From contig PLJL01000001.1 of the NCBI GenBank assembly GCA_003140215.1, forward strand, positions 1,006,777 to 1,070,776: a DNA stretch of 64,000 nt. The letters are read 5' to 3'. The position numbers and the translations under genes are program-made. Shown here one piece after another: positions 49,877 through 58,884 of this stretch (positions are counted from its first letter, which is position 1; the number at the start of each line of letters is the position of its first letter). The notes beneath the pieces were generated by a model, which was not told the DNA's origin, did not search any database, and worked only from the letters and a program-made list of their open reading frames with translations. The stretch is from Vulcanimicrobiota bacterium (GTDB taxonomy: Bacteria > Vulcanimicrobiota > Vulcanimicrobiia > Vulcanimicrobiales > Vulcanimicrobiaceae).

Positions 49877-49902
49877 GGACCCCCGTCGAACCATAGGGGT
49901 CC
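49877..49902. promoter_or_regulatory. Stem-loop between minC and the M48 gene
   Basis: A perfect 7-bp stem GGACCCC/GGGGTCC encloses a 12-nt loop, 36 bp before the M48 ATG. The region between the divergent genes (49738-49938) also has an AT-rich patch near 49840-49865 that could hold the promoters. It may be a leader structure for the protease mRNA. Confidence 0.35.
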
Positions 49903-49938
49903 GGCTCAGACCGGTCGACCGCCATCCGAGGATAGCCC

Positions 49939-51954
49939 ATGCCGTTCCGCCGCATCGTCGTCATCGCCCTCAGTATCGCGATGATGAGTGCCAGCATCCC
50001 GTCACCCGTCTTGGCCACGTCGACCTCGACCGAAGTTCAGATCGGTAAGGAGTACGACAAGCAGATCACCGACTCGACGGTGGTAGTGACCGACCCGCTG
50101 CTCAACCAGTGGGTCAACGACATCTCCACCAAGCTGTGGGCTCAGACGGCGCGCAAAGACGTCCCGTACTCGATCAAGATCCTCGACGTCGCGGACATCA
50201 ACGCGTTCTCGACGATGGGCGGCTACGTCTACATCAACGAGGGCACGCTGGACTTCGTCCAGAGCGACGACGAGCTGGCCAGTATCATCGGTCACGAGAC
50301 CGGCCACATCGAACGGCGCCACGCGGTCACCGCACAGAACAAGGCGTCGATCCTCAACGTGATCTTCGGCGTCGCGTCGCTGTTCTTTCCGCTGGTCTAC
50401 CGCTTCGGTCAGCTCGCGCAAGCCGGTACACTGGCGCGCATCGCCCGCGACGACGAGAACGAAGCCGACAAGTACGGCCTCATGCTGATGACGCGCGCCG
50501 GCTACGATCCCGATGCGATGCCTTCGTTCATGGCGCACCTGGGCGCGGTCGAGTCAACGAATCGCGACCTCATCTCGAAGTATCTCGCCGACCATCCGGA
50601 CAACAAGAAGCGGCTGGCGAACCTCAACGGGGATCCGGAGCTCAACCCGAACCTGCGCACCGACGACCAACGCGTCGCGCAGGCGACCCACGATTTCGAC
50701 ACGGGCCGCTACAACATCGCGTCAATGAAGTTCTCCGACATCCTCAAGCGCCGGCCCGACGATGCGACGGCACGCTTCCAGCTCGGCCAGTCGCAGCTCG
50801 CGCTGGGCCAACTCTCCAAAGGCGAACAAAACCTGGCGGGGGCTGCGGAAAAGGTCTCACCGCAGGCTAAGGCGCTGGCCGACGTGCGCATCAAAGCGCT
50901 GCGCGACGCCGAGCGCCGCTTGAACTTGCTCCACCCCGATCTCGCGCCGCTGCGGACGATGCTGGCGACCGCGCAAAGCAACGAGACTCTGTCCGCGACC
51001 GCCATCGCGACGCGCCGCCAGGAAGGGCTCGATCAGATCAAGTCCTTGCGGAACCGCATCGAGAACATCGTTTACGGCATCCCGGACCTCTCGCGAGTGA
51101 AGCCGCGCAAGGATTCGCGCCTCGACACGCTGCTCCACAACGTCAACACGATGTCCAAATCGCTCGACACCGCGACGAACAAGACCGCCGAAACGATCAG
51201 CGGCGTCGGCTCGCTCGAGCGCAACAAAGAAGGCGGGCTGCTCAAAGAGAACGCCGACATTCTCAACGAGCTGTCGGCGCCGCTCAAGCTCGACAACCCG
51301 CCGCCGCAAGCCCTGGCGACGTTCCCGTCGTACCCGGGGATGTTCGCATCGATCGGCGCGGCCGACTCGGACATGGTGCGCGGCGTCGACGCCGCGCGCG
51401 CGTCGCTGGCGATCCTCGACGTCGGTCTGGGCGATCTCGATCTGTTCGTGCAAGAGCTGCGTCATGCCACGATCGACGTGACGGGCGACCTGGGGATGTC
51501 GGACTACCACCGCCTCGAGCCGCTGATGACCAAAGCCGTCGACTCGCTCAACAAGGCCGCGGTCGGCGCGACGCAGGCGTCGCAGCTGTTCAACATGGCG
51601 CGCTCGCGCCAGCTCCAGACCCGCATCGACATGCTCGGCGTCCAGGAGTCGGCGGACCGCTACGCGACCTTCCAGCACGCGCTCGACGTGCGCTTCCACA
51701 CCAAGGGCCTCGACTTCGACCAGCTCGCGCGCGAGAACGTGACGCCCGGACAGGTGGCGGCCGCGGTCATCGTGGGGGCCGACACCAACGCGGCGCCGCA
51801 GGCGATCCTGGCCGAGGCCAAGGCGTCGGGCAAGAGCATCGTCGACCTCGCCAACTCGCGCGGGATGTACGCCCAGTCGCTCGAGATCTTCCTCGGGATC
51901 CTGTACCTCAACTACACCGACGACCCGGACAAGGAAGCGCGCGGCCGCACGTAA
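49939..51954 (+). CDS. M48 family metalloprotease with helical repeat C-terminus (BepA-like)
   Basis: The product has 671 residues with a signal peptide (VVIALSIAMMSASIPSPVLA). The zinc site is His119, Glu120, His123 in GHETGHIERRH, with the third ligand Glu175 in NEADKYG. After the protease domain come TPR-like helices (FDTGRYNIASMKFSDILKR) and then about 350 residues of helical, repeat-like sequence without a named domain. BepA-like proteases check and degrade outer-membrane assembly factors. The long C-terminal part is unusual: BepA has about 490 residues. Confidence 0.85.
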   Translation: MPFRRIVVIALSIAMMSASIPSPVLATSTSTEVQIGKEYDKQITDSTVVVTDPLLNQWVNDISTKLWAQTARKDVPYSIKILDVADINAFSTMGGYVYINEGTLDFVQSDDELASIIGHETGHIERRHAVTAQNKASILNVIFGVASLFFPLVYRFGQLAQAGTLARIARDDENEADKYGLMLMTRAGYDPDAMPSFMAHLGAVESTNRDLISKYLADHPDNKKRLANLNGDPELNPNLRTDDQRVAQATHDFDTGRYNIASMKFSDILKRRPDDATARFQLGQSQLALGQLSKGEQNLAGAAEKVSPQAKALADVRIKALRDAERRLNLLHPDLAPLRTMLATAQSNETLSATAIATRRQEGLDQIKSLRNRIENIVYGIPDLSRVKPRKDSRLDTLLHNVNTMSKSLDTATNKTAETISGVGSLERNKEGGLLKENADILNELSAPLKLDNPPPQALATFPSYPGMFASIGAADSDMVRGVDAARASLAILDVGLGDLDLFVQELRHATIDVTGDLGMSDYHRLEPLMTKAVDSLNKAAVGATQASQLFNMARSRQLQTRIDMLGVQESADRYATFQHALDVRFHTKGLDFDQLARENVTPGQVAAAVIVGADTNAAPQAILAEAKASGKSIVDLANSRGMYAQSLEIFLGILYLNYTDDPDKEARGRT

Positions 51955-51986
51955 CCACCCTCTGCCCAGCGGGGTAGGAGCGTAAC

Positions 51987-52997
51987 GTGAACGCTTCTTC
52001 CGCCGCCGCGGCCTTCGAACGCCTGCGTGGATCGCTCAACATCGGGGCCGTGCACGCGGGCGCTCGGCGTCCCTTCAAGTTCTTCGTCTGCGGCGACCCG
52101 GCGCTGCTGGGCGAGCTACGGGCGACCCTGCTGGCGGGGCACGACGGGGATTCGATCCCGCCCGAGGCGGCGGCAGCGTTCGAAACGCTCGACCTGCAGC
52201 GCAGCGTCGACTCCTCCGACGCCCGAGCGGTGGTCTGCGTCGCGCGGCCCGGCGATCGCGCCACCCTGCCGCTGCAGCGGTTTACCGCCCTGCAGCTGCC
52301 GGTCTTCGTGCTCATCCTCGATCCGGCGGCGACGGCGACGACCGGGCCGACCCAGCCGCCGCCGGCGGGCGGCGCCGAGGAATACGTTGTCGACCGCATC
52401 GCGATCGAGACGCTGCGCGGACGTTTTCTGCCCCACCTCATCGAGTGCTGCAAGGGGATCGAGGTCGCCGTCGGGCGCCGGCTGCCGGCGCTGCGCGACA
52501 CGGTCGCGGCGAAGCTCACCCGCGACGCGGCGCTGAGCTCGCTCAAGGTCGCGGGCGCCAGCGCCGTCGTCGACCACATCCCCGTCCTGGGCGTCGTGCT
52601 GGGCGCGTTCGCGTCGGGCGCCGACATGTTCGCCATCACCGGGATCCAGATGACGCTCATGCTCAACATCGGGGCGACCTTCGGGCGCGACCCGGACCTC
52701 TCGCAGCTCTGGGAGCTGCTGCCCGTGGTCGGGGGCGGATTCGGCTGGCGCGCGCTGGCGCGCGAGCTCTCCGGCTTCATCCCGGTCGGCGGGATCTTCA
52801 TCAAAGCGGCGATCGCCTACGCCGGAACGGTCGTCGTCGGCGAGGGAGTCACCTTTTACTACCGCAACGGCCGCCAGATGGGCGTCGACGACGCGGCGCG
52901 CGTGTACGACGAGGCGAAGGCGACCGCGATGACGTTCGCGCGTGATATCCTAGCGCGCTTTCGCGGCAACGGCGACGGCAAGAACGGCGCTGCCTAA
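51987..52997 (+). CDS. DUF697-family membrane protein
   Basis: The product has 336 residues from a GTG with TAGGAG six bases upstream. The C-terminal half has the DUF697 (YcjF-like) hydrophobic block: SSLKVAGASAVVDHIPVLGV, GVVLGAFASGADMFAITGIQ and AAIAYAGTVVVGEGVTFYY. The N-terminal 150 residues look like an Era-type GTPase fold (RPFKFFVCGDPALLGEL), but the P-loop GxxxxGKS is missing, so it probably cannot bind GTP normally. Other DUF697 proteins carry or accompany a working GTPase. It is 32 bp after the M48 gene. Confidence 0.65.
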   Translation: MNASSAAAAFERLRGSLNIGAVHAGARRPFKFFVCGDPALLGELRATLLAGHDGDSIPPEAAAAFETLDLQRSVDSSDARAVVCVARPGDRATLPLQRFTALQLPVFVLILDPAATATTGPTQPPPAGGAEEYVVDRIAIETLRGRFLPHLIECCKGIEVAVGRRLPALRDTVAAKLTRDAALSSLKVAGASAVVDHIPVLGVVLGAFASGADMFAITGIQMTLMLNIGATFGRDPDLSQLWELLPVVGGGFGWRALARELSGFIPVGGIFIKAAIAYAGTVVVGEGVTFYYRNGRQMGVDDAARVYDEAKATAMTFARDILARFRGNGDGKNGAA

Positions 52998-53026
52998 GCG
53001 CGGTCGCTCCGGGTGAGTGCGCTCGT

Positions 53027-53755
53027 TCAGATGCGCACGAGATATTCGAGCAGCGCCTCGTCGCCGAGCGGCGGGTGCTCGTCGCGCAGCGTCGGCCGGA
53101 CGCGATCGGCGATGCGCGTCGCGAGGCGCATCCGCGCCGCCGGGTCGAGCGTCGCGCGACGGGCCAGAAACCGTTCGATCAACAACCGATCCGCTTCGGC
53201 GATGCCGCTCGCGCTGCGCGTCGCGCGTGAGAGATAGGCATCGAGGTCGGCCACCGCGTCGGCGCGGTCGCGCACGACGATCGTTCCGGCCGCGAAGTCA
53301 CCCAGACGTTTGTTCTCCGGTGAGATCAGCGCGCTGATCGCCGACAGCGCGTAGAAGCCGAGCCCGAACTCGACGATGCGCACGAGGTTGCGGATGATCG
53401 CGGCTCCGGCATCGATCGGAAAGCCGCCGTCGCGCACGACCCGCAGGCCCAGCGCGCGCTTCCCCGGGCTGCGTCCCGACCACCACGTCTCGAAGATGAT
53501 GAACCAGCCGAAAAAGATCAGGAAGAAGAGCAGGACCGCGAACGCGATCCCCCACGCCGCCAGGTTCTTTGCGCCGACCGGGATCAGGCGCACGATACCC
53601 TGACCGGCGACCGCGAACGCGAACAGCAACGCGATGGCGACCGCGACTTGTGCGATCAAGTCCACCATGACCGCGAGAAACCGGCTCCCCAGGCCGGCCA
53701 GCTCGTAGCGGATCGCGACGGCCTCCCCCGTCCTAATTTCGACGCTGCGCTCCAT
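53027..53755 (-). CDS. RDD family membrane protein
   Basis: The product is a 242-residue membrane protein. The RDD domain shows as YELAGLGSRFLAVMVDLIAQ, with SPGKRALGLRVVRDGG and NKRLGDFAAGTIVVRDR. It has three or so transmembrane segments (residues 25-50, 65-95, 125-150). The C-terminal 80 residues are cytoplasmic and helical. RDD proteins are often encoded with MoxR/DUF58 clusters, as here, and some transport ions or osmolytes. The ATG at 53755 lies 31 bp from a strong hairpin. Confidence 0.75.
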   Translation of the reverse strand: MERSVEIRTGEAVAIRYELAGLGSRFLAVMVDLIAQVAVAIALLFAFAVAGQGIVRLIPVGAKNLAAWGIAFAVLLFFLIFFGWFIIFETWWSGRSPGKRALGLRVVRDGGFPIDAGAAIIRNLVRIVEFGLGFYALSAISALISPENKRLGDFAAGTIVVRDRADAVADLDAYLSRATRSASGIAEADRLLIERFLARRATLDPAARMRLATRIADRVRPTLRDEHPPLGDEALLEYLVRI

Positions 53756-53786
53756 TTTGAAGGCGCTTCGCCCCTGGCTCCGCGCC

Positions 53787-53810
53787 CCCCGCGCGCTTTA
53801 GCGCGCGGGG
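53787..53810. promoter_or_regulatory. Perfect 10-bp GC hairpin between RDD and SpoIIM genes
   Basis: CCCCGCGCGC (53787-53796), loop TTTA, GCGCGCGGGG (53801-53810). It is exceptionally stable. It lies between divergent genes, 31 bp from the RDD start and 101 bp from the SpoIIM start, so it would be in a leader in either direction. No T-run follows on either side. Confidence 0.5.
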
Positions 53811-53911
53811 CCCCCAAAAGTGCGCGCGCTCGCGATGGTCTCGTGGCGCCATTCCCCCAGGGCGCGCGCTTGCAACCGGGTTGGCTTCGCTCGGGAAGCG
53901 AATGGGACGGT

Positions 53912-54970
53912 ATGCGGGAGCGGCGGTTCGTGATTTCGCGGCGGGAGCGGTGGGATCGGCTGGGGGCGTTGGTGGATCGCGCGGCGCGCAAGGGCGTGCG
54001 ATCGCTGCGTGCCGCCGAGATCGACGAGCTCGCGCTGGCGTACCGGGCGGCGACGAGCGACCTCGCGATCGCCAAGACCCGCGGTGAAGACCCCGTCATC
54101 CTCGACCACCTCAACCGGCTCACCGCACGCGCGCACTCGGTCGTCTACGTCGCGACCGCGCGCACCGGCTGGTCGCGGCTGGTCGATTTCATCGTGCGGG
54201 CCTTTCCCCGTGAGGTGCGGCGGTCATGGGCCCCGATCATGCTCTGCACCGCGATCACCGTGATCTCCGCGATCGTGGCGTACGCCTCGGTGTCGGCGGA
54301 CCCGACCAACGTGCACGCGCTCGTCCCCGGGGTCCAGATCCCACGCATGGACAAGGGGCTGCACGACTCGAACTTCGGTTTCGACCGCGCGAACTCGCCC
54401 ATCGCGGCCACCGAGATCATCACCAACAACGTCCAGGTCGCCGCGGTCGCGTTCGCGGGCGGGATGACGGGCGGGCTCCTCACCGGCTGGATCATCCTCA
54501 CCAACGGCCTGATGGTCGGAGCGCTCGCCGCGCTCTACGCCAAGGCGGGCTTTTCGGCCGATTTTTGGGCCACGATCGCGCCGCACGGCGTCATCGAGCT
54601 CAGCGCGATCCAGATCGCGGGCGGGGCCGGCCTGGTGCTCGCCGCCGGCTACTTGCGTCCCGGCCGGGCGCGGCGCAGCGACGCGCTGGTGGTCGCGGCA
54701 CGACGGGCCGGAACGTTGGTGATGGGCGTCGCGCTGCTGCTCTGCGTCGCCGGAACGATCGAAGGCTTCGTCTCGCCGATGCGGCTCTCGATCCCGGTAC
54801 GCGACGGGATCGGCGTGCTCACCGCGATCGGGTTGCTGGCGTATCTCTTGGGCGCGGGCACGCGGCGTTCACAGCAGCCCGCGCGTCTTGACGTCGACGT
54901 ACGCGTCGAGCAGCGCGATGGTGAGCTCGGCCGCGGGCACGTCGACGACGAGCACCCCGCGATCGCGTAG
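53912..54970 (+). CDS. SpoIIM-like stage II sporulation protein M family
   Basis: ATG 53912 starts MRERRFVISRRERW; upstream in-frame sequence is read-through. The 352-residue product has a soluble helical N-terminus (LALAYRAATSDLAIAKTRGE) and then five or six transmembrane segments, including ITNNVQVAAVAFAGGMTGG and LTNGLMVGALAALYAKAG of the SpoIIM domain. The last 35 residues are hydrophilic and overlap the end of the convergent DUF58 gene by 102 nt. Sporulation genes are not otherwise seen. Homologues occur widely with DUF58/MoxR clusters. Confidence 0.8.
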   Translation: MRERRFVISRRERWDRLGALVDRAARKGVRSLRAAEIDELALAYRAATSDLAIAKTRGEDPVILDHLNRLTARAHSVVYVATARTGWSRLVDFIVRAFPREVRRSWAPIMLCTAITVISAIVAYASVSADPTNVHALVPGVQIPRMDKGLHDSNFGFDRANSPIAATEIITNNVQVAAVAFAGGMTGGLLTGWIILTNGLMVGALAALYAKAGFSADFWATIAPHGVIELSAIQIAGGAGLVLAAGYLRPGRARRSDALVVAARRAGTLVMGVALLLCVAGTIEGFVSPMRLSIPVRDGIGVLTAIGLLAYLLGAGTRRSQQPARLDVDVRVEQRDGELGRGHVDDEHPAIA

Positions 54971-56176
54971 CGTCGCCACGGCGCGGTCGCGTTCTTCGGA
55001 CAGCGTCGCCGCGACCGCCGCGCGGTAGGCGTCGTCGGCGTCGAGGGGGACGCGTCGCAGCGCGGCGCCGATCGCCGCGTCATTCATCAACACTACCAGG
55101 CAGAGATGCCGCGCGGTCAGCAGCTTCGCCGCGGCCAACACCGCGCCCGACGCGACCGGATCGAACAGATCGGTGAACAGCACGATGAGGCTGCGCCGCT
55201 TCAGGGTGCGCCCGATCTCCAGAAACGCGCGCTCGTAGTCGGCTTCCTCGAAGCGCGGCTCCACGTCGGAGAGCAGATCGGTGAGGTGCGCGCTATGCTG
55301 CGTCCCGCTCCCCGGCGACAGGCGCGCCAGCACGGTGGAAGCGAACGCGATCACGCCGACCCGATCGGCGGCGAGTCGCGCCATCGCGGCGATCGCGAGC
55401 GCGGCGCTGACCGCGTAGTCGAGCTTGCGCCGGTCGCCCAGCCGCGGCGTCATCAACCGGCCCGCGTCGATCGCGACGACGATCTGCTGTGCCCGCTCGA
55501 CTTCGTATTGCGTGACCATCGGTTTTCCGCGCCGCGCCGATGCCTTCCAGTCGATGGAGCGGAACGCGTCGTCGGTCGTGTACTCGCGCAGGCTGGCGAA
55601 CTCGCCTCCCATGCCGCGCCGCCGCAGGCGCCGCAAACCCGAGTCGATGAGCTTGGTGCGCGCGACCAGATCGCCGCTGCGATCCAAAGCGGAGAGGTCC
55701 GGCATCACGCGCACCGCGACTGGCGCCGCGAAGGCACGGCGCAGCTCGACGATCCCCAGCCGCGACTGGATTCGCGCGTGGTACGAGCGCAGCGCGGTCC
55801 GGCCGCGCTCGCGCGGCACGACGCCCAGCGTCAGCTCGGTGCGGGTACGCGGCGGGAGGACGGCCCGCGCCTCGTCCACATCGATCACCAGCCGGTCCGC
55901 GGGCGCTTCGACGAGCGCGACGCGGCGTTCTCGCGGCGTACGGTTCACGACCTCATAGCGCAGCACGTCGTGGCGTGCTAGGGCGAGCCGCGGCGGAGCG
56001 GCCCGGACGATCTCGACACTGCCTTGCAGCAGCACGACGTCGTAGACGATCAGGATGCCGAACGCCAGCAATGCGACGCCGGCGGCGACCGGCCAGGCGA
56101 ACGAGCCCGCCAGCAGGTAGCCGACCAGCGCCAGGACCAGCAACGCCGCGACCCCGCGCGGCGCGATGCGCGGCAT
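54869..56176 (-). CDS. DUF58 (von Willebrand-like) domain protein
   Basis: The product has 435 residues with two N-terminal transmembrane segments (LLVLALVGYLLAGSFAW, ALLAFGILIVYDVVLL). A beta-rich part and the DUF58 block EFASLREYTTDDAFRSIDWK follow. The C-terminal vWA-like segment has IVVAIDAGRLM as the MIDAS-like start; the usual DxSxS is DAGR, so metal binding may be lost. It works with MoxR chaperones in assembling other complexes. Its stop region overlaps the SpoIIM gene convergently. Confidence 0.8.
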   Translation of the reverse strand: MPRIAPRGVAALLVLALVGYLLAGSFAWPVAAGVALLAFGILIVYDVVLLQGSVEIVRAAPPRLALARHDVLRYEVVNRTPRERRVALVEAPADRLVIDVDEARAVLPPRTRTELTLGVVPRERGRTALRSYHARIQSRLGIVELRRAFAAPVAVRVMPDLSALDRSGDLVARTKLIDSGLRRLRRRGMGGEFASLREYTTDDAFRSIDWKASARRGKPMVTQYEVERAQQIVVAIDAGRLMTPRLGDRRKLDYAVSAALAIAAMARLAADRVGVIAFASTVLARLSPGSGTQHSAHLTDLLSDVEPRFEEADYERAFLEIGRTLKRRSLIVLFTDLFDPVASGAVLAAAKLLTARHLCLVVLMNDAAIGAALRRVPLDADDAYRAAVAATLSEERDRAVATLRDRGVLVVDVPAAELTIALLDAYVDVKTRGLL

Positions 56177-56201
56177 CAGGTGCGCCCGCGCGACGCGCAG
56201 C

Positions 56202-57158
56202 TCACGTCTCGGGCGCCGCGACGCTGGCCAAAACGCGGGTGATGACCTCGTCGGCGGTCGTCCCGTCGAGCTCCGCTTCGGGACGCACGATGATGCGGTG
56301 CGGGAGGACCACCGGCGCGACGTCCTTCACGTCGTCGGGCGTGGCGAACGCGCGGCCGTCCAGATATGCCGCCGCCTGCGCGGCTACCACCAGCGCCAGC
56401 GCGGCGCGCGGGCTCGCGCCCAGCGCGACGTCGGGCGAGCTGCGCGTCGCAGCGACGAGATCGTACAGGTACCCTTGCAACGACTCGGCGACGTGGATCC
56501 CACGCACCGCTTGCTGGGCCGCCAGCAGCTCCTCGCCGCTGACCACGGTCGTCACGCCGGCGGCGTCGAGATCGCGGGCGTCGAATCCGGCGACCGCGCG
56601 CGCGATCAGCGCCCGCTCGTCGGCCGGCGCCGGATAGCCGGTGCGGACGCGCACCAGAAAGCGGTCGAGTTGGGCTTCGGGGAGCGGATAGGTTCCCTCG
56701 AACTCGACCGGATTCTGCGTCGCGCACACCAGGAACGGCGGCGCCAGCGGATACGTCGTCCCGTCGATGGTAACGTGGCGCTCTTCCATCGCTTCGAGCA
56801 GCGCCGCTTGGGTCTTGGGCGGCGTCCGGTTGATCTCATCGGCGAGCAAAATATTGGAGAAGATCGGGCCGCGGCGCAACGAGAAGGTTGCGCTGCGCTG
56901 ATCGAAGACGGTCGTGCCGACGACGTCGGACGGCATCAGATCGGGCGTGAACTGAATGCGCCCGTACGTAACGCCCAGCAGCCGGGCCAGAACCCGAACG
57001 GTCAGCGTCTTCGCGGTTCCCGGGACGCCTTCGATGAGCGCGTGACCGCCGGCGAGCAGCGCGACGATCAGCCCGAAGCCGACGCGATCAGCGACGACGA
57101 CGACGCGCGCGAGCCCCTCTCGCAGCCGTTGCGATACTTCGGTCGGGGCTGGTTGCAC
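56202..57158 (-). CDS. MoxR family AAA+ ATPase
   Basis: The product is 318 residues from a GTG at 57158 with GAGGAG seven bases upstream; this start lies 71 nt inside the DUF4350 gene. Walker A is EGVPGTAKT, with Ala-Lys-Thr as usual in MoxR. Walker B is ILLADEINRTPPKTQ, sensor 1 is FLVCATQNPVEFEGTYPLPE, and a Glu-Arg motif follows. MoxR proteins act as metal-insertion or assembly chaperones for proteins with vWA domains, consistent with the DUF58 gene 25 bp downstream. Confidence 0.9.
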   Translation of the reverse strand: MQPAPTEVSQRLREGLARVVVVADRVGFGLIVALLAGGHALIEGVPGTAKTLTVRVLARLLGVTYGRIQFTPDLMPSDVVGTTVFDQRSATFSLRRGPIFSNILLADEINRTPPKTQAALLEAMEERHVTIDGTTYPLAPPFLVCATQNPVEFEGTYPLPEAQLDRFLVRVRTGYPAPADERALIARAVAGFDARDLDAAGVTTVVSGEELLAAQQAVRGIHVAESLQGYLYDLVAATRSSPDVALGASPRAALALVVAAQAAAYLDGRAFATPDDVKDVAPVVLPHRIIVRPEAELDGTTADEVITRVLASVAAPET

Positions 57159-58248
57159 GGACGATCTCCTCTCGGGCACTGCGGGCAAGTCCGGCGACGG
57201 CGACCAAGGCGGCGTCGTCGCGGAGCGGGTCGGTTTGGGCCGCATCGATGCGGGCGGCCAGCGCGCGATACGTCGCGCTCTTGGGCGAACGTGCGAGCGC
57301 GCGGCGCGCGTCCGCGAGCAGAGCTTGGCGCGCATGGTCTCGAGCGCGCGCGCGCTGGTACAACGACGCTACCGCGTCGACGAACTCTTCGGAGGTCGGC
57401 TCGCGTGGCGCGCGCAACCGGATCGCCGGCCCGAGCGGAACGATGCCGTAAGCGATCCACAACAACGCCGCCAGCCCGACCAGCGCCAGCGCGACGAGCT
57501 CCGGTACGGTGAGCGCCTTGTACCACGGCTTCTCGACGATGTCGCCGCGGATCGCTTCGTCGAACGCGACGACGCCGCCCGAGCGGCCGGGCTGTGCGAC
57601 GAGGTACGCCAGGCGCGCGTCGTCTCCGGCGCCCAACGCGCGGTTCTCGAAGGCTCCGGCGTTTGCGACGCCGATCACCTCGCCGCGGCCGTACCGGTAG
57701 CGCACCACCAGCGCCCCGGCACGATCGCGCAGCAACACCTCGATACGCGTACCCTCGAAACGCTTCCCACTGATCGGCTCGAGCCGGTACTTTCCACGGT
57801 TCGGCACGCCGGTCACCAGCGTCGACCACGGCCCGCGCAATGCGCCGAGCGGTTCGGTCGCGTCGCCGAGCGCGATGCTCTCATCCTTCGCGTCGTCTTT
57901 GTCGACGGTCGGCGTCAAGCCGATGTCGACGAGACGCCCGCCGTTGCGCACCCAGGCGCGCAACGCGTCGCGCTCCGCCGCGCCCCACTGGTGCGGCAGC
58001 GTCGGATCCGGGAAGGCGGCGACGAGCGTGTCGACGCCGCTGCCGCCCAAGGCGTCGTGATGCCGGCGGAAGCGTTCGACACGCAGGCCCTCACGGGCAA
58101 GCATTTCGTACCACGCACGATAGCCGCCGAAGCTGAAGTCCGCGCTCGCACGCGTCGCCGCCTGCGGGGCTTCGACCCGGCGGTTCAGCAGCGAGACGGC
58201 GAACAGCGCCAAGAGCGCAAGTCCCGCAACGATGACGTCCCGCCTCAT
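57088..58248 (-). CDS. DUF4350 domain membrane protein
   Basis: The product has 386 residues. One N-terminal transmembrane segment (VIVAGLALLALFAVSLL) is followed by an outward DUF4350 domain (SFGGYRAWYEMLAREG, the GATase-like WVRNGGRLVDIGLT). A second transmembrane segment (VALALVGLAALLWIAYGIV) and a helical cytoplasmic tail of about 110 residues complete it. The ATG overlaps the DUF4129 stop (ATGA). The partner MoxR starts within this gene. Confidence 0.75.
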   Translation of the reverse strand: MRRDVIVAGLALLALFAVSLLNRRVEAPQAATRASADFSFGGYRAWYEMLAREGLRVERFRRHHDALGGSGVDTLVAAFPDPTLPHQWGAAERDALRAWVRNGGRLVDIGLTPTVDKDDAKDESIALGDATEPLGALRGPWSTLVTGVPNRGKYRLEPISGKRFEGTRIEVLLRDRAGALVVRYRYGRGEVIGVANAGAFENRALGAGDDARLAYLVAQPGRSGGVVAFDEAIRGDIVEKPWYKALTVPELVALALVGLAALLWIAYGIVPLGPAIRLRAPREPTSEEFVDAVASLYQRARARDHARQALLADARRALARSPKSATYRALAARIDAAQTDPLRDDAALVAVAGLARSAREEIVRATSPDRSIATAARGARARRRRR

Positions 58249-58859
58249 GCCGGAACCACCACCCGCGCATACTCTTCACGCATGCGCTCGACGAGCGCGG
58301 CGTCGACGCCGCGGTCCCCGAACAACGCGATGACCGCGTCGCGTGCGAGCGCGTCGAACGCGGGATCGCGCACGGCGCGGCGCCATTCGCCGGGTGTTCG
58401 CGCCGGATCGAAACGCACTCGGCCGCGCTCGTCGAGCGCGCGCAACGCCGAGGCCCACAGGAGCGCCGCCGCTTCGTGATGGCGCCCCTGAGCCGCCGCG
58501 GCAAGCGCGCGCGCGAACAGCGTGCGCGAGTCCGCGTCCTCACCCAGCCCGATCGCGCCCCCGCACAGCGGCGCGCTGCGGCGTCCGCCGATACCCGAGG
58601 CATAGCGTGCAACCACGACGACGAGCAACGCCGCGGCCGCGATGAGAACGACGATCCCCACGAAGTTCGTGAACGTGCTGTTTCCCACCAGGTGGTTGAG
58701 CGGCTCGGTCAGACGCCGCCACAGCTCGTCGATCGCGTCAGCGAGCTGTTCCCACCACGGCTTATCGCCGGGGCGCACGGGCGTCGTTTGATACCGGCCA
58801 TCGGTGAGGATGCGATGCGCGACGTCGCGCGGATCACCGTGCGTCCATGGTACGTTCAT
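58245..58859 (-). CDS. DUF4129 domain membrane protein
   Basis: The product has 204 residues: an outward N-terminal helical part (WWEQLADAIDELWRRLTEPL), one transmembrane segment (IVVLIAAAALLVVVVARYA) and a cytoplasmic DUF4129 region (LFARALAAAAQGRHHEAAAL, RTPGEWRRAV). DUF4129 is found with DUF4350, MoxR and DUF58, sometimes fused to a transglutaminase. No transglutaminase is visible here. It follows the polytopic gene at 58885 by 25 bp. Confidence 0.75.
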   Translation of the reverse strand: MNVPWTHGDPRDVAHRILTDGRYQTTPVRPGDKPWWEQLADAIDELWRRLTEPLNHLVGNSTFTNFVGIVVLIAAAALLVVVVARYASGIGGRRSAPLCGGAIGLGEDADSRTLFARALAAAAQGRHHEAAALLWASALRALDERGRVRFDPARTPGEWRRAVRDPAFDALARDAVIALFGDRGVDAALVERMREEYARVVVPA

Positions 58860-58884
58860 GTCGCCGCCGCAGGCCGAATGGCGC

